Part shown: one piece after another, positions 1 through 8,993 of the stretch
Position numbering within the stretch: the first letter of the stretch is position 1
How the letters are laid out: the number at the start of each line of letters is the position of its first letter
Assembly: GCF_003722335.1 (NCBI RefSeq)
Contig: NZ_CP026100.1
Coordinates: forward strand, 1,462,001-1,526,000
DNA length: 64,000 bases
DNA from: Caulobacter flavus
Lineage (GTDB): Bacteria > Pseudomonadota > Alphaproteobacteria > Caulobacterales > Caulobacteraceae
Reading direction: 5' to 3'
Notes under the pieces: model-generated
Database searches by the model: none
Told to the model about the DNA's origin: nothing
What the model saw: only the letters and a program-made list of their open reading frames with translations
Translations under genes and position numbers: made by a program

Positions 1-126
1 CCGGACCGGCGGGGGCGTTTTGCTGTCTGGATGCCGGCGTCGCAAGTAACGCCCATGCTTCCGCAAGAATTGGCGCGCCCCAAGAAAAAGCCCGTCTTGC
101 GGCGGGCCAGTTGAGGAGACGCGTGA

Positions 127-166
127 AGAAACCGACCGGAGCGCGTTACGCTAAGCCGCGCTCCGG
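127..166 (-). terminator. Hairpin terminator of the chemoreceptor gene
   Basis: A perfect 10-bp inverted repeat (136-145 pairing with 157-166, 11-nt loop) lies just past the stop of the leftward chemoreceptor gene. Read leftward it is followed by a short T-rich stretch. A second, weaker hairpin (90-107) followed leftward by five T lies beyond it. Termination is inferred from structure only. Confidence 0.5.
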
Positions 167-177
167 CCTTACAAAAT

Positions 178-1770
178 TCAGTACTCTTCCCAGTCCTGGT
201 CGACGGCGAGGGCGGCCGAGCCGCGTTGCGCGCCGGGACGCGAGGCCATGCGAGGCGCGGCCGGGCGGGGCGCGGCATGGTGCGCGGGGCGGGCGATCGG
301 CGTCGTGATCGCCTGGCGAGACGTCTTGAAGCCGCCGACGAGGCGGGTCAGCTCGTTGGACTGGCCCTTCAGCGAATGGGTGGCGGCGGTGGTCTGCTCG
401 ACCATGGCCGCGTTCTGCTGGGTGACCTGGTCCATCTGGTTGACGGCGATGTTGACCTGGGCGAGGCCGCTCGACTGTTCCTGGGCCGAGGACGAGATCT
501 CGCCGACCAGGGCGTCAATCTCGGCGACCTTGACCACGATGCCGCGCAGGGCCTCGCCGGTCTGGCCGACCAGGGCCACGCCGGCCTCGACCTGCTTGGA
601 CGAGGCGCCGATCAGGCTCTTGATCTCCTTGGCCGCCTCGGCCGAACGCTGGGCCAGGGCCCGCACTTCGGAAGCGACGACCGCGAAGCCCTTGCCCGCG
701 TCGCCGGCCCGGGCCGCCTCGACCCCGGCGTTGAGCGCCAGCAGGTTGGTCTGGAAGGCGATCTCGTCGATCACCCCGATGATGTTGCTGATCTCGCGAG
801 AGCTGGTCTCGATCTCGCCCATGGCGGCGACGGCGTCGGTGACCACCACGCCCGAGCGCTCGGCGTCGGTCTTGGCGCCGGCCACCACGTCCGAGGCCTG
901 GCGGGCCCCGGCGGCGGCGCGCTTGACCGTGGCGGTGATCTCGTCGAGGGCGGCGGCGGTTTCCTCGAGGCTGGCGGCCTGCTGCTCGGTGCGGCGCGAC
1001 AGGTCGTCGGCGGCGACGCCGATCTCGTCCGTGCCCGAGCGGATGCCGTCGGTGGCGGCGGCCACGGCGGCCATGGCCTCTTCCAGGGTCGCCACGGCGG
1101 CGTTGAAGTCGCCCTTCAGCTTCTGGAAGTCGGCGGTGACCTCGATGTCGAGGCGCGAGGCCAGGTCGCCCTCGGCCAGGCGCGACAGGGCCTCGCCCAG
1201 GGCCTGGACCACGGCGGTCTGGCTGCGTTCGTTGGCCAGGCGCACCTCTTCCAGGCGCCGGCGCTCGGCTTCGATGGTCTCCAGATAGATCGAGATGGCG
1301 AAGTCCATGTCGAGCATGACCGCCTTCATCAGCGCCGAGACCGCGTCGCCGGCCTTTTCGGCGCCGTCGGCCTTGGCCATGAATCCCTTGGGCCAGACCT
1401 CCCGGAGCGCCGCGCGCATCAGGTGCTCGCTGACCAGAGCGTAGCCGCCGATGTACCAGCGCGGCTCCAGGCCGATGCGGGCGTGGGTCTCGCCGATGGT
1501 GCGGACGGCCTTGACGTAGGTGTCGCTGAAGTCGGCCTCGGCGATCACCGACCAGTGCGACTTCTGGCGATTGCCGGCCGCATCCATGTGGCGCTCGTCG
1601 CCGAAGAACTTGCGGGTCTCGGGCGTGGCCTTGACGCGATCGTAGAAGCCCTTCAGCGCCGGGCCGATTTCCCTCTCGATGAGCGGACGCAGAGCCCGCA
1701 GGGCCGCACGGGCTCGGTTGTCGAGGCCCATGAACGCAACGCGGTCACTCAGTGCATAGTCCTGGCTCAT
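178..1770 (-). CDS. Soluble globin-coupled methyl-accepting chemotaxis protein
   Basis: 530 aa starting at MSQDYALSD. A longer frame exists upstream, but the globin domain begins right after this Met. Residues 1-170 resemble the globin-coupled sensor domain of HemAT-like proteins, with the expected proximal haem His at H96 in the stretch GETHARIGLEPRWYIGGY. A HAMP-like linker (about 195-240) leads to a signalling coiled coil whose tip contains EIAFQTNLLALN. There is no transmembrane segment, so it should be a cytoplasmic oxygen or redox receptor feeding CheA/CheW. The protein ends in DWEEY after a proline/alanine-rich tether, like the C-terminal pentapeptide that docks CheR/CheB in other receptors. 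No che gene is adjacent. Confidence 0.93.
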   Translation of the reverse strand: MSQDYALSDRVAFMGLDNRARAALRALRPLIEREIGPALKGFYDRVKATPETRKFFGDERHMDAAGNRQKSHWSVIAEADFSDTYVKAVRTIGETHARIGLEPRWYIGGYALVSEHLMRAALREVWPKGFMAKADGAEKAGDAVSALMKAVMLDMDFAISIYLETIEAERRRLEEVRLANERSQTAVVQALGEALSRLAEGDLASRLDIEVTADFQKLKGDFNAAVATLEEAMAAVAAATDGIRSGTDEIGVAADDLSRRTEQQAASLEETAAALDEITATVKRAAAGARQASDVVAGAKTDAERSGVVVTDAVAAMGEIETSSREISNIIGVIDEIAFQTNLLALNAGVEAARAGDAGKGFAVVASEVRALAQRSAEAAKEIKSLIGASSKQVEAGVALVGQTGEALRGIVVKVAEIDALVGEISSSAQEQSSGLAQVNIAVNQMDQVTQQNAAMVEQTTAATHSLKGQSNELTRLVGGFKTSRQAITTPIARPAHHAAPRPAAPRMASRPGAQRGSAALAVDQDWEEY

Positions 1771-1890
1771 CTGGCCGCATCCTCGATTGAGATATCGAGG
1801 TTCACTCTCGCGGCTGATGGTTAATCCGCAAACAACTTTTCCCGTTCTGAGCGCGTCAAGGCGTCGCACTCTACCCGGATATGCTTGCGG

Positions 1891-3039
1891 CTATCCGCCG
1901 CGACGAAGTGTTTCTCGAGCAATGACCAGTTGCTGGATCTGGCTGGTGCCCTCGTAAATCCGGAAAATACGGACATCGCGATACAGGCGCTCGATGCCGT
2001 AGTCGGCGACATAGCCAGCTCCGCCGAAGATCTGCACGGCCCGGTCGGCGACGCGGCCGACCATCTCCGAGGCGAACAGCTTGGCGGCCGCCGCCTCCAG
2101 GGTCACGCCTTCGCCGGCGTCGCGCTTGCGGGCGGTCTCCAGCACCAGGGCGCGGGCCGCCAGGGCCTCGGTCTTGCTGTCGGCGAGCATGGCCTGGATC
2201 AGCTGGAAGCTGGCGATCGGCTGGCCGAACTGCTTGCGCTCGGAGGCGTAGGCCACGCAGTCGGCGATCAGTCGCTCGGCCACGCCCACGCAGACGGCGG
2301 CGATGTGCAGGCGGCCCCGGTCGAGCACCTGCATGGCCACCTTGAAGCCCTCGCCCTCGGCACCCAGGCGGTTTTCGGCCGGCACGCGCACGCCGTCGAA
2401 GGTGACGTCGTGGATGTGGGCGCCCTGCTGGCCCATCTTCTTCTCGGCCTTGCCCACGTGCAGGCCCGGCAGACCGGCGGGGACCAGGAAGGCCGAGACG
2501 CCCGAGCCGCCCTTGGCGTCGGGGTCGGTGCGGGCCATCACCGTGAACAGCGAGGCCTTGCCGGCATTGGTGATGAAGCGCTTGGACCCGGTCAGCACGT
2601 AGTCGTCGCCGTCGCGCACGGCCCTTGTCTGCACCGAGGCGCTGTCGGAGCCGGCCTCCGGCTCGGTCAGGGCGAAGGAGGTGACGGTCTGCCCCGAGGC
2701 GATGCCGGGCAGCCACCGGGCCTTCTGGGCGTCGGTGCCGAACATCACCAGGCCCTGGCTGCCGATGCCCACATTGGTGCCGAACACCGAGCGGAAGGCT
2801 GGCGAGGCGCGCCCCAGCTCGACGGCCACCAGCGCCTCGTCCTCCATGGAAAGGCCAAGGCCGCCGTGCTCCTCGGGGATCGACAGGCCAAAGAGGCCAA
2901 GATCGCGCATCTCGGCGATCACGGCCTCGGGCACGGCGTCGTCCTCAGCCACCTGGGCCTCGATCGGCCGCAGGCGTTCGGCCACGAAGCGGGCGACCAT
3001 GTCGAGCAGCTGGTCGCGGGTCTCGCGGTCGAGGGCCAT
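1891..3039 (-). CDS. Acyl-CoA dehydrogenase
   Basis: 382 aa, the normal length for the family. It contains the FAD/substrate signature FALTEPEAGSDSAS and, near the C-terminus, YEGTSQIQ, whose Glu is the usual catalytic base. It would oxidise acyl-CoA to trans-2-enoyl-CoA, passing electrons to ETF; chain length or branched-chain specificity cannot be told from the sequence. A good ribosome site (GGAAGGA) precedes the ATG. The gene stands alone between two leftward genes, and a fatty-acid-type palindromic operator lies just upstream (3069-3082). Confidence 0.93.
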   Translation of the reverse strand: MALDRETRDQLLDMVARFVAERLRPIEAQVAEDDAVPEAVIAEMRDLGLFGLSIPEEHGGLGLSMEDEALVAVELGRASPAFRSVFGTNVGIGSQGLVMFGTDAQKARWLPGIASGQTVTSFALTEPEAGSDSASVQTRAVRDGDDYVLTGSKRFITNAGKASLFTVMARTDPDAKGGSGVSAFLVPAGLPGLHVGKAEKKMGQQGAHIHDVTFDGVRVPAENRLGAEGEGFKVAMQVLDRGRLHIAAVCVGVAERLIADCVAYASERKQFGQPIASFQLIQAMLADSKTEALAARALVLETARKRDAGEGVTLEAAAAKLFASEMVGRVADRAVQIFGGAGYVADYGIERLYRDVRIFRIYEGTSQIQQLVIARETLRRGG

Positions 3040-3068
3040 GGCGGTTCCTTCCTGTTGTTTCGTCGCGT

Positions 3069-3082
3069 CAAACGATCGTTTT
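3069..3082. promoter_or_regulatory. PsrA/TetR-like palindromic operator candidate
   Basis: The sequence CAAACGATCGTTTT contains a perfect 12-bp palindrome about 30 nt upstream of the acyl-CoA dehydrogenase start. The known consensus of the TetR-family fatty-acid regulator PsrA is (G/C)AAAC-N2-4-GTTT(G/C), which this nearly matches. Regulation of the dehydrogenase by such a factor is inference. Confidence 0.45.
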
Positions 3083-3124
3083 ATTCGCCGACTTTAGCCG
3101 GCGCGCGGCGGAATGGAAGGCCCG

Positions 3125-5404
3125 TCAGAAGCGGGCGCGGTAGGCGGCCGACAGGTTGAACTCCGGATCGGCCGAGGCGTCGTGGCCGGGCTGCAGGGCC
3201 AGGCCGCCGCGCACGGTCAGCCGCCGCTCGCCGCCAAGGGCCTTCTCCAGGCCCAGGCGCAGGTCGATCTCGCGTCCGTCCGGCGAGGCGCTGAACCGCC
3301 GCGTCGAATAGGTCAGCGGATCCTCGTAGGACAGCGGGGCGTCGGCCAGGGTGGTGGTGAAGCGGCCGGCCTCGATGCGCAGGGGCTGGCTGACCTCGAA
3401 GGTGAGCTGGGCGCAGGACCAGCCGATCAGCCCGCAGTCGGCGGCCGCCGCCAGCCGCCAGGCGCCGCTGACCGCGCCGTCGAGGGCCAGAAGGCCGCCG
3501 CGCGCGTCCATCCGGCCCATCGAGGCTTCGGCGCGCAGGGTCACGCCCGGGCGCGGCGAGAGGTCGAAGGCGGCCGCCGTGAAGCGGGTGGTCGAGGGCA
3601 GGGCGAAGGTCGAGCCCGGCGCCAGGAACGAGCCGAGCGGACCCAGCGGTTCTTCCAGCGTGCCGGCGGTGAGGCTGAGCACCCCGCCGCCCACCAAGGT
3701 CTGGCCGGTGGCCGAGACGTAGCGCGAGGCCTTGATCTCGGTGGTGCGCAGCGGCAGGCGACGCTCGGCCTCGCCCTGTTCGGCGCTCAAGGCGAAGCGG
3801 CCCAGGCGCACGGCCGCCTGCACGGTCTGGTCGGGGCGGGCGACCATGCGGAAGGCGTCGCGTCCCTCCGGGCCGGACGGGGCCGGGGCGCCGCCTTCGC
3901 CCTTCCAGGTCGAGAAGCTGAAGCGGCCGAAGGCGGCCTGCATCCGCGCCGAGCGCATGGGCTGGGGCGCCAGCAGCAGGTCGGGGGCGCTGGCGTTGGG
4001 GATGTCTTCGAACAGCGGGCCCTCGGCGCTGAACGCCAGCTCGGCGCCGGCCAGCGCCGGTCCGCCCAGGACGACCGAGCTGGAGGCGACGGCCGGCGGC
4101 AGGTCGCCGACGCCCCGGCGCGAGGACGAGGGCACGGTTCCGGCCAGGTCGACCACGAAGCGGCGGTGGTAGTCGTCGGTCAGCACCGTCGTCAGGGCGC
4201 TGGTGCGCGCGAGCGCGTTGCCGAAGGCGCCGGCCACGTTCGTTCCCGGCGCCGGGCCGTCGTCGAGGATCACCGCCGCGCCGTCGCCGGTCGCCAGGCT
4301 GCTGGTCCCGACCGGCTGGAAGGCCCGCGTCAGGTCCAGCGAGCCGCGGCCGTAGGTGGAGTCCGTGCCGGTGGTTCCGAGGTCGGCGGCGGTGCGCAGC
4401 AGGATCGACACCGCGTCGCGGCCGGAAATGTTGGGGAAGGCCTGCAGCAGCAGCGCCAGGGCGCCCGAGACGTGCGGGGCGGCGAACGAGGTGCCCGAGA
4501 TCCGCCAGCAGCTGCCGCCGTCGCAATCGGTGATCACGTCTTCGCCGGGCGCGACGAGGTAGCCCTCGGCGGCGACGCCGGCGCGGTTGGAGAAGCTGGA
4601 CATCGTCCCCGCGCGCGACACCGAGCCGACGGCCAGCACCGACCCGGCGTAGCGCGGATCGACGGCGTAGCGGGCCGGCCAGCTGGGATCGGCCAGGCCG
4701 TCGTTGCCGGAGGCGGCGGCGATGACCACGCCGGCGGCCGTGGCGCGGGCAAGGGCGGCTTCGAAGGTCGGGCCCAGCTGGCTCTCGCCGCCCAGCGACA
4801 GGTTGATCACCTTGGCGCCGTTGGCGACGGCGTAGTCGATGGCCCGAGCCAGGTTGGTCGAGTTGAAGACGCAGTCGGCGCAGTCGGGATTGGTCGAGAC
4901 GGTGTCGGCGCGGATCGACAGGATGGTCGAGCCGTAGGCCACGCCGATCGTGCCGGCGCCATTGAAGTTGGAGGCGATGATCCCGGCCGAGCGGGTGCCG
5001 TGGCGGCTGGTGTCGAAGGGCGTGTTGCGCCCGGCGACGATGTCGGTGGAAGCCGCCGACAGACGGCCGGCGAGGTCGGGCTGGGCCGGGTCGACCCCGG
5101 TGTCGACGACCGCGACGGTCACCCCGGCGCCGGTGTGGCCCGCGTCGTAGGCGACGTTGGCGTGGATGGCGGCCAGGCCCCAGCTGCGCTGGTACTCCGC
5201 GCCGCTGACGCTCGGAGGCGGCGGGGGTGGAGGAGGGGGCGGCGGTGGCGGTGGCGGTGGCGGAGGCGGAGGGGGCGGCGGCGTGGTCACGCCGGTCGAT
5301 GGACCGCCCCCGCCGCCGCCTCCGCCGCATCCCGTGACCAGCAGAGCCGCGCCCAGGACGAACGCGACGGGCCATGTGCGCAGGGCGCGATCGAGCTTGG
5401 TCAT
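3125..5404 (-). CDS. Subtilisin-like serine protease with lipoprotein signal and barrel-like C-terminus
   Basis: 759 aa. The N-terminus is a signal peptide ending in a lipobox (VTGC, Cys26), then a glycine-rich stretch, then 23 consecutive prolines. The S8 domain (about 70-370) carries the catalytic triad: Asp in VAVVDTGVD, His in DTSRHGTRSAG, Ser in SGTSFAAPHVSG. The remaining 390 residues are rich in alternating hydrophobic residues and end in an aromatic residue (AAYRARF), like outer-membrane beta barrels of autotransporters. A surface-anchored or autotransported protease is likely, though lipobox plus barrel is unusual. Substrate unknown. Confidence 0.88.
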   Translation of the reverse strand: MTKLDRALRTWPVAFVLGAALLVTGCGGGGGGGGPSTGVTTPPPPPPPPPPPPPPPPPPPPPPPSVSGAEYQRSWGLAAIHANVAYDAGHTGAGVTVAVVDTGVDPAQPDLAGRLSAASTDIVAGRNTPFDTSRHGTRSAGIIASNFNGAGTIGVAYGSTILSIRADTVSTNPDCADCVFNSTNLARAIDYAVANGAKVINLSLGGESQLGPTFEAALARATAAGVVIAAASGNDGLADPSWPARYAVDPRYAGSVLAVGSVSRAGTMSSFSNRAGVAAEGYLVAPGEDVITDCDGGSCWRISGTSFAAPHVSGALALLLQAFPNISGRDAVSILLRTAADLGTTGTDSTYGRGSLDLTRAFQPVGTSSLATGDGAAVILDDGPAPGTNVAGAFGNALARTSALTTVLTDDYHRRFVVDLAGTVPSSSRRGVGDLPPAVASSSVVLGGPALAGAELAFSAEGPLFEDIPNASAPDLLLAPQPMRSARMQAAFGRFSFSTWKGEGGAPAPSGPEGRDAFRMVARPDQTVQAAVRLGRFALSAEQGEAERRLPLRTTEIKASRYVSATGQTLVGGGVLSLTAGTLEEPLGPLGSFLAPGSTFALPSTTRFTAAAFDLSPRPGVTLRAEASMGRMDARGGLLALDGAVSGAWRLAAAADCGLIGWSCAQLTFEVSQPLRIEAGRFTTTLADAPLSYEDPLTYSTRRFSASPDGREIDLRLGLEKALGGERRLTVRGGLALQPGHDASADPEFNLSAAYRARF

Positions 5405-5436
5405 CGAAAACCCCTCAAGCCCGCCCCGCGCCTACC

Positions 5437-6858
5437 TTACTTCGCGGATGACGAACCTTTCGCGAGGACACTGCGTCGCACGCCGTAAAGGAAGTATATC
5501 GCGAGCCCGATCAACTGGGCGTAGAAGAAGTAGTGTTGCGTCTTGGCCGGGAGGCTGGCGAACAGGTAGAGGCAGCCGAGGATCGCGCCGGACGCCACCA
5601 CCGGCCAGGCCGGGGTCGAGAACACGCGGGGACGCTGGGGCTCGCGCAGGCGCAGCACGATGACCGAGGCGCCGACGGCGATGAAGGCGGCCAGGGTGCC
5701 GGCGTTGGCCAGCTCGGCGATCTCCTTCAGCGGCAGCAGGCCTGAAAGCACCGCCGCCAGCACGCCGGTCAGCAGGGTCATCAGCACCGGCGTGCCGGTC
5801 TTGGCGTTCACCCGCGACAGGGCGCGGGGCAGCAGGCCGTCGCGGGCCATGACGAAGAAGATGCGGCTCTGGCCGTACATGAAGGCCAGGATCACGGTCG
5901 GCAGGGCGATCACCGCGGCCAGGGCCACCAGGCCGGCGAGCTTCGGGTGCTTCAGGGTCTCGAGGATGAACACCAGCGGCGCTTCGCTGGCCGAGAACAC
6001 CTCGGTGCGCGAGGCGCCGATCGAGACGGCGGCGACGATCATGTAGATGGCCGTGCAGGCGGCCATGGAGCCGACGATGCCGATGGTCAGGTCGCGCTTG
6101 GGGTCCTTGGTCTCCTCGGCGGCGGTCGACACCGCGTCGAAGCCGTAGAAGGCGAAGAAGATCAGGCTGGCGGCGGCCATGACGCCGACCTTGACGCCGT
6201 CGGGGCCGGGCGTGGCGGCGAAGCCCTTGGGCATGAACGGGGTGAAGTGGCTGGCGTCGAAGGCCGGCAGGCACAGGGCCACGAACACGGCCAGGGCCGC
6301 GATCTTGATCACCACCAGCACCATGTTGACCGTGGCGCTCTCGCGGGTGCCCAGGGCCAGGAGGCCGGCCACCGCCATCGAGATGATCACCGCGGGCAGG
6401 TTGATGATCCCGCCGGCGTGCGGGCCGGCCAGCAGGAAGTCGGGCGTGCCGATCATCTTGAAAAGCCCCTGGGCGTGGGCCGACCAGCCCACCGCCACGG
6501 CGGCGCAGACCAGGGTGTATTCGAGGATCAGGCTCCAGCCGATCACCCAGGCCACCGGCTCGCCCATGGCGACGTAGCTGTAGGTGTAGGCGCTGCCCGA
6601 GGCGGGGATCATGGTCGACAGCTCGGCGTAGCACAGCGCCGCGCAGGCGCAGACCGCGCCGGCGATCAGGAACGACAGGATCACGCCGGGACCGGCCAGG
6701 CCCGCGCCGACGCCGGTCAGGGTGTAGATGCCGGTGCCGACGATGGCCCCGACGCCCAGGGCCACCAGGTGGGGCCAGCTCAGCGTCTTCTTCAGCGCGT
6801 GGCCCTCATGGCCGCCGGCCGCCCCGTCGATCGCCTTGCGGCGCGTCCAGAAACTCAT
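5437..6858 (-). CDS. APC-family amino acid permease
   Basis: 473 aa starting at MSFWTRRKAIDG, chosen because GGAGGA lies at proper distance; the longer frame adds 37 residues of non-membrane sequence. About 12 hydrophobic helices are seen, with the first-helix motif GVGAIVGTGIY typical of cationic amino acid transporters of the APC superfamily. It should be a cytoplasmic-membrane amino acid importer or exchanger. It lies 157 nt downstream of a small DUF6356-like gene and near a divergent Lrp/AsnC regulator, a family that often controls amino acid transport. Substrate not predictable. Confidence 0.9.
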   Translation of the reverse strand: MSFWTRRKAIDGAAGGHEGHALKKTLSWPHLVALGVGAIVGTGIYTLTGVGAGLAGPGVILSFLIAGAVCACAALCYAELSTMIPASGSAYTYSYVAMGEPVAWVIGWSLILEYTLVCAAVAVGWSAHAQGLFKMIGTPDFLLAGPHAGGIINLPAVIISMAVAGLLALGTRESATVNMVLVVIKIAALAVFVALCLPAFDASHFTPFMPKGFAATPGPDGVKVGVMAAASLIFFAFYGFDAVSTAAEETKDPKRDLTIGIVGSMAACTAIYMIVAAVSIGASRTEVFSASEAPLVFILETLKHPKLAGLVALAAVIALPTVILAFMYGQSRIFFVMARDGLLPRALSRVNAKTGTPVLMTLLTGVLAAVLSGLLPLKEIAELANAGTLAAFIAVGASVIVLRLREPQRPRVFSTPAWPVVASGAILGCLYLFASLPAKTQHYFFYAQLIGLAIYFLYGVRRSVLAKGSSSAK

Positions 6859-7015
6859 GCTTGTCCTCCCGACTGCCGGGGGACCATGGCTGGGGAACGA
6901 AGGTCCGCCAAGAGGGCGGGGCGCAAAGACGACGGATATTCGGCGCGGGGCCGAAAATGCGCCCTCCACGGACGAAACGCCGGCGCGAGCGCTTTCCGGC
7001 CGAAGGATCGTCGGT

Positions 7016-7264
7016 TCAGATGGCCGCGTCGAAGGCCTGGAAGGTGGCGAGCGCGGGCGGCGGCGCGCCGCGTCCCTTCATGCGGGCGTGCAGCGCCTTG
7101 ACGCAGTCGCTGCCGGTGCGCTCGAACAGGAACGGCAGCACGCCGTGCGCCAGGCAGGCCAGGCCGGCGGCCACCATCGGCAGGCCGAAGCTCCAGGCCA
7201 TGGCGAAGTGCTCGCCATAGGTCTCGCCGACCTGTCGCGGGTGGCGGGTGAAGAGCTCGAACAT
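7016..7264 (-). CDS. Small DUF6356-like protein
   Basis: 82 aa (MFELFTRHPRQVGETYGEHF...). It has a YGEHFAMAWSFG segment and one hydrophobic helix (about 24-47) and looks like the small membrane-associated proteins annotated DUF6356 in alphaproteobacteria; function unknown. The start follows a GAGGAGGGA ribosome site. It is the first leftward gene before the permease and diverges from the Lrp-type regulator, so co-regulation with the permease is plausible. Confidence 0.75.
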   Translation of the reverse strand: MFELFTRHPRQVGETYGEHFAMAWSFGLPMVAAGLACLAHGVLPFLFERTGSDCVKALHARMKGRGAPPPALATFQAFDAAI

Positions 7265-7386
7265 CGCGGGTCCCTCCTCGATCGAGGCCCGCGAGGATGC
7301 GCCCGGGCGGCGAGAAAGACATTGTCGATCTTGGCGGCGCGGCGCAGGCTGGGAGAATTCCCATCTCCGATATGCGAAGAAGCGAG

Positions 7387-7851
7387 ATGATCGATCTCGA
7401 TTCCATCGACCGCCGCCTGCTCGCCATCCTCCAGGAGGACGCCACCGTCTCGATCGCCGACCTGGCCGAGCGGGTAGGGCTGTCGCAGACCCCATGCTGG
7501 AAGCGGCTGAAGCGCCTGCAGGACACCGGCGTCATCACCGCCCGCGTCGCCCTGCTCGACCGCGACGCCCTGGACCTGCCGCTGACCGTGTTCGTGGCCG
7601 TCAAGACCGGCCGCCACGACGAGGACTGGCTGGCCACCTTCGCCAAGGGCGCGGGGGCTTTGCCCGAGGTGGTCGAGTTCTACCGGATGGCCGGCGAGGT
7701 CGACTACCTGCTGAAGGTGGTGGTCAAGGACATCGCCGCCTACGACCGCTTCTACAAGCGCCTGATCGCCACCGCGCCGCTGACCGACGTGTCGTCCAGC
7801 TTCGCGATGGAGCAGATCAAGTTCACGACGGCGCTGCCGATCCCGACCTAG
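7387..7851 (+). CDS. Lrp/AsnC-family transcriptional regulator
   Basis: 154 aa from MIDLDSIDRRLL; an in-frame ATG at 7372 would add five residues. The N-terminal winged helix contains DLAERVGLSQTPCWKRLKRL, the classic AsnC recognition helix with the TPCW motif. The C-terminal half is a RAM ligand-binding domain. Such proteins bind DNA as octamers and respond to amino acids. It is divergently arranged to the DUF6356-like gene and permease, its likely targets, and converges with nagA, overlapping its 3' end by 4 nt. Confidence 0.92.
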   Translation: MIDLDSIDRRLLAILQEDATVSIADLAERVGLSQTPCWKRLKRLQDTGVITARVALLDRDALDLPLTVFVAVKTGRHDEDWLATFAKGAGALPEVVEFYRMAGEVDYLLKVVVKDIAAYDRFYKRLIATAPLTDVSSSFAMEQIKFTTALPIPT

Positions 7852-8993
7852 CCCTGGCCGTCGATCCAGGTGCGCACGACGTTCCGGTCGCCGTCCAGCA
7901 GCACGAGGTCGGCGGCCTTGCCCGGCGCGATCGCGCCGCGCGCGGCCGACAGCCCGAGAAACGCGGCGGGCGCGCTCGAAGCGGTCATCACCGCGTCCTC
8001 CAGCGACAGGCCCAGCATCGAGACGGCGTTGCGAACCGCGCCGATCATGTCGAGGTCCGAGCCGGCCAGGGTGCCGCCGGGGCCGACGCAGACGCCGTCC
8101 TCGACGGTGATCGCCTGGCCCTGCAGCACGAACCGTTTGTCGGCCATGCCCACGGTGGGCATGGCGTCGGTGACCAGCATGAAGCGGTCCAGAGGCCGGG
8201 TGCGCAGCGCGATGCGCAGGGTGGCGGGGTCGACGTGGCGGCCGTCGACGATGATCCCGCACCAGGCGTCCTGGTTCTCCAGCGCCGCGCCCACCGCGCC
8301 GGGCGCCCGGCTGGTCAGCGGCGACATGGCGTTGAACAGGTGGGTGAAGCCGGTCAGGCCGGCCTCGAGCGCGGCCTTCACCGTCTCGTAGCGGGCGTTG
8401 GTGTGGCCGGCGGCAACCACGACGCCGGCCTGCGCCAGGCGGCGGACCATGTCGGGCGTGGTCATCTCGGGCGCCAGGGTCACCAGCGTGCGGCCGCGCT
8501 TCAGCGACGACAGCAGCTTGATGGCCGCCTCGTCCAGCACGCGGAACTTGTCGGCGTCGTGGATGCCCTTGCGCTGTTCGTTGAGGAACGGGCCCTCGAT
8601 GTGCACGCCCAGCACGCCGGGAACGCCTGCCTCGATCGCTTGCTCGGTCGCCCGCATGGCCGCGTCGACCACGTCGAGGTCGTCGCTGATCAGGGTGGGC
8701 AGGAAGCCGGTCGTGCCGAACGGCCGGTGGGCGGCGCCGATGGCGGCGATCGTCTCCACCGTCGGGGCGTCGTTGAACAGCACGCCGCCGCCGCCGTTGA
8801 CCTGGGTGTCGATGAAGCCGGGAACCAGCAGGCCGCCGGCCATGTCCTCGACGCTCGCCCCGGCCGGGACGTCGGCGCGGTCGACCAGGCCGACGATGGT
8901 CGAGCCCTCGATCAGCAGGGCCCGGCCGTCGGCGACGCCGGCGGGCGTCATGACGGCGCCGTTGACCAGGGCGGTTTGGGAGGCGGTCGGCAT
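7848..8993 (-). CDS. nagA: N-acetylglucosamine-6-phosphate deacetylase
   Basis: 381 aa amidohydrolase converting GlcNAc-6-phosphate to glucosamine-6-phosphate and acetate. Family landmarks are present: GVHIEGPFLNEQRKG, metal-binding His in AAGHTNARYE and GFTHLFNAM, and the catalytic Asp in LVTDAMPTVG. It is the last gene of the leftward gntR-nagB-nagA operon, its ATG overlapping the deaminase stop by one base (TGATG), which suggests translational coupling. It supplies the substrate of the upstream deaminase. Confidence 0.96.
   Translation of the reverse strand: MPTASQTALVNGAVMTPAGVADGRALLIEGSTIVGLVDRADVPAGASVEDMAGGLLVPGFIDTQVNGGGGVLFNDAPTVETIAAIGAAHRPFGTTGFLPTLISDDLDVVDAAMRATEQAIEAGVPGVLGVHIEGPFLNEQRKGIHDADKFRVLDEAAIKLLSSLKRGRTLVTLAPEMTTPDMVRRLAQAGVVVAAGHTNARYETVKAALEAGLTGFTHLFNAMSPLTSRAPGAVGAALENQDAWCGIIVDGRHVDPATLRIALRTRPLDRFMLVTDAMPTVGMADKRFVLQGQAITVEDGVCVGPGGTLAGSDLDMIGAVRNAVSMLGLSLEDAVMTASSAPAAFLGLSAARGAIAPGKAADLVLLDGDRNVVRTWIDGQG

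Noticed and set aside
226..1824. Long rightward open frame opposite the chemoreceptor gene
   Set aside because: It is the antisense shadow of a strongly supported gene; composition is Gly/Asp/His/Arg-rich with no motif. The same applies to other long antisense frames, such as 3113-5488, 5947-7101 and 38879-41377.
1811..1826. TTAA-containing stretch upstream of the chemoreceptor as a CtrA box
   Set aside because: Only one half-site matches the TTAA-N7-TTAA consensus, which occurs by chance.
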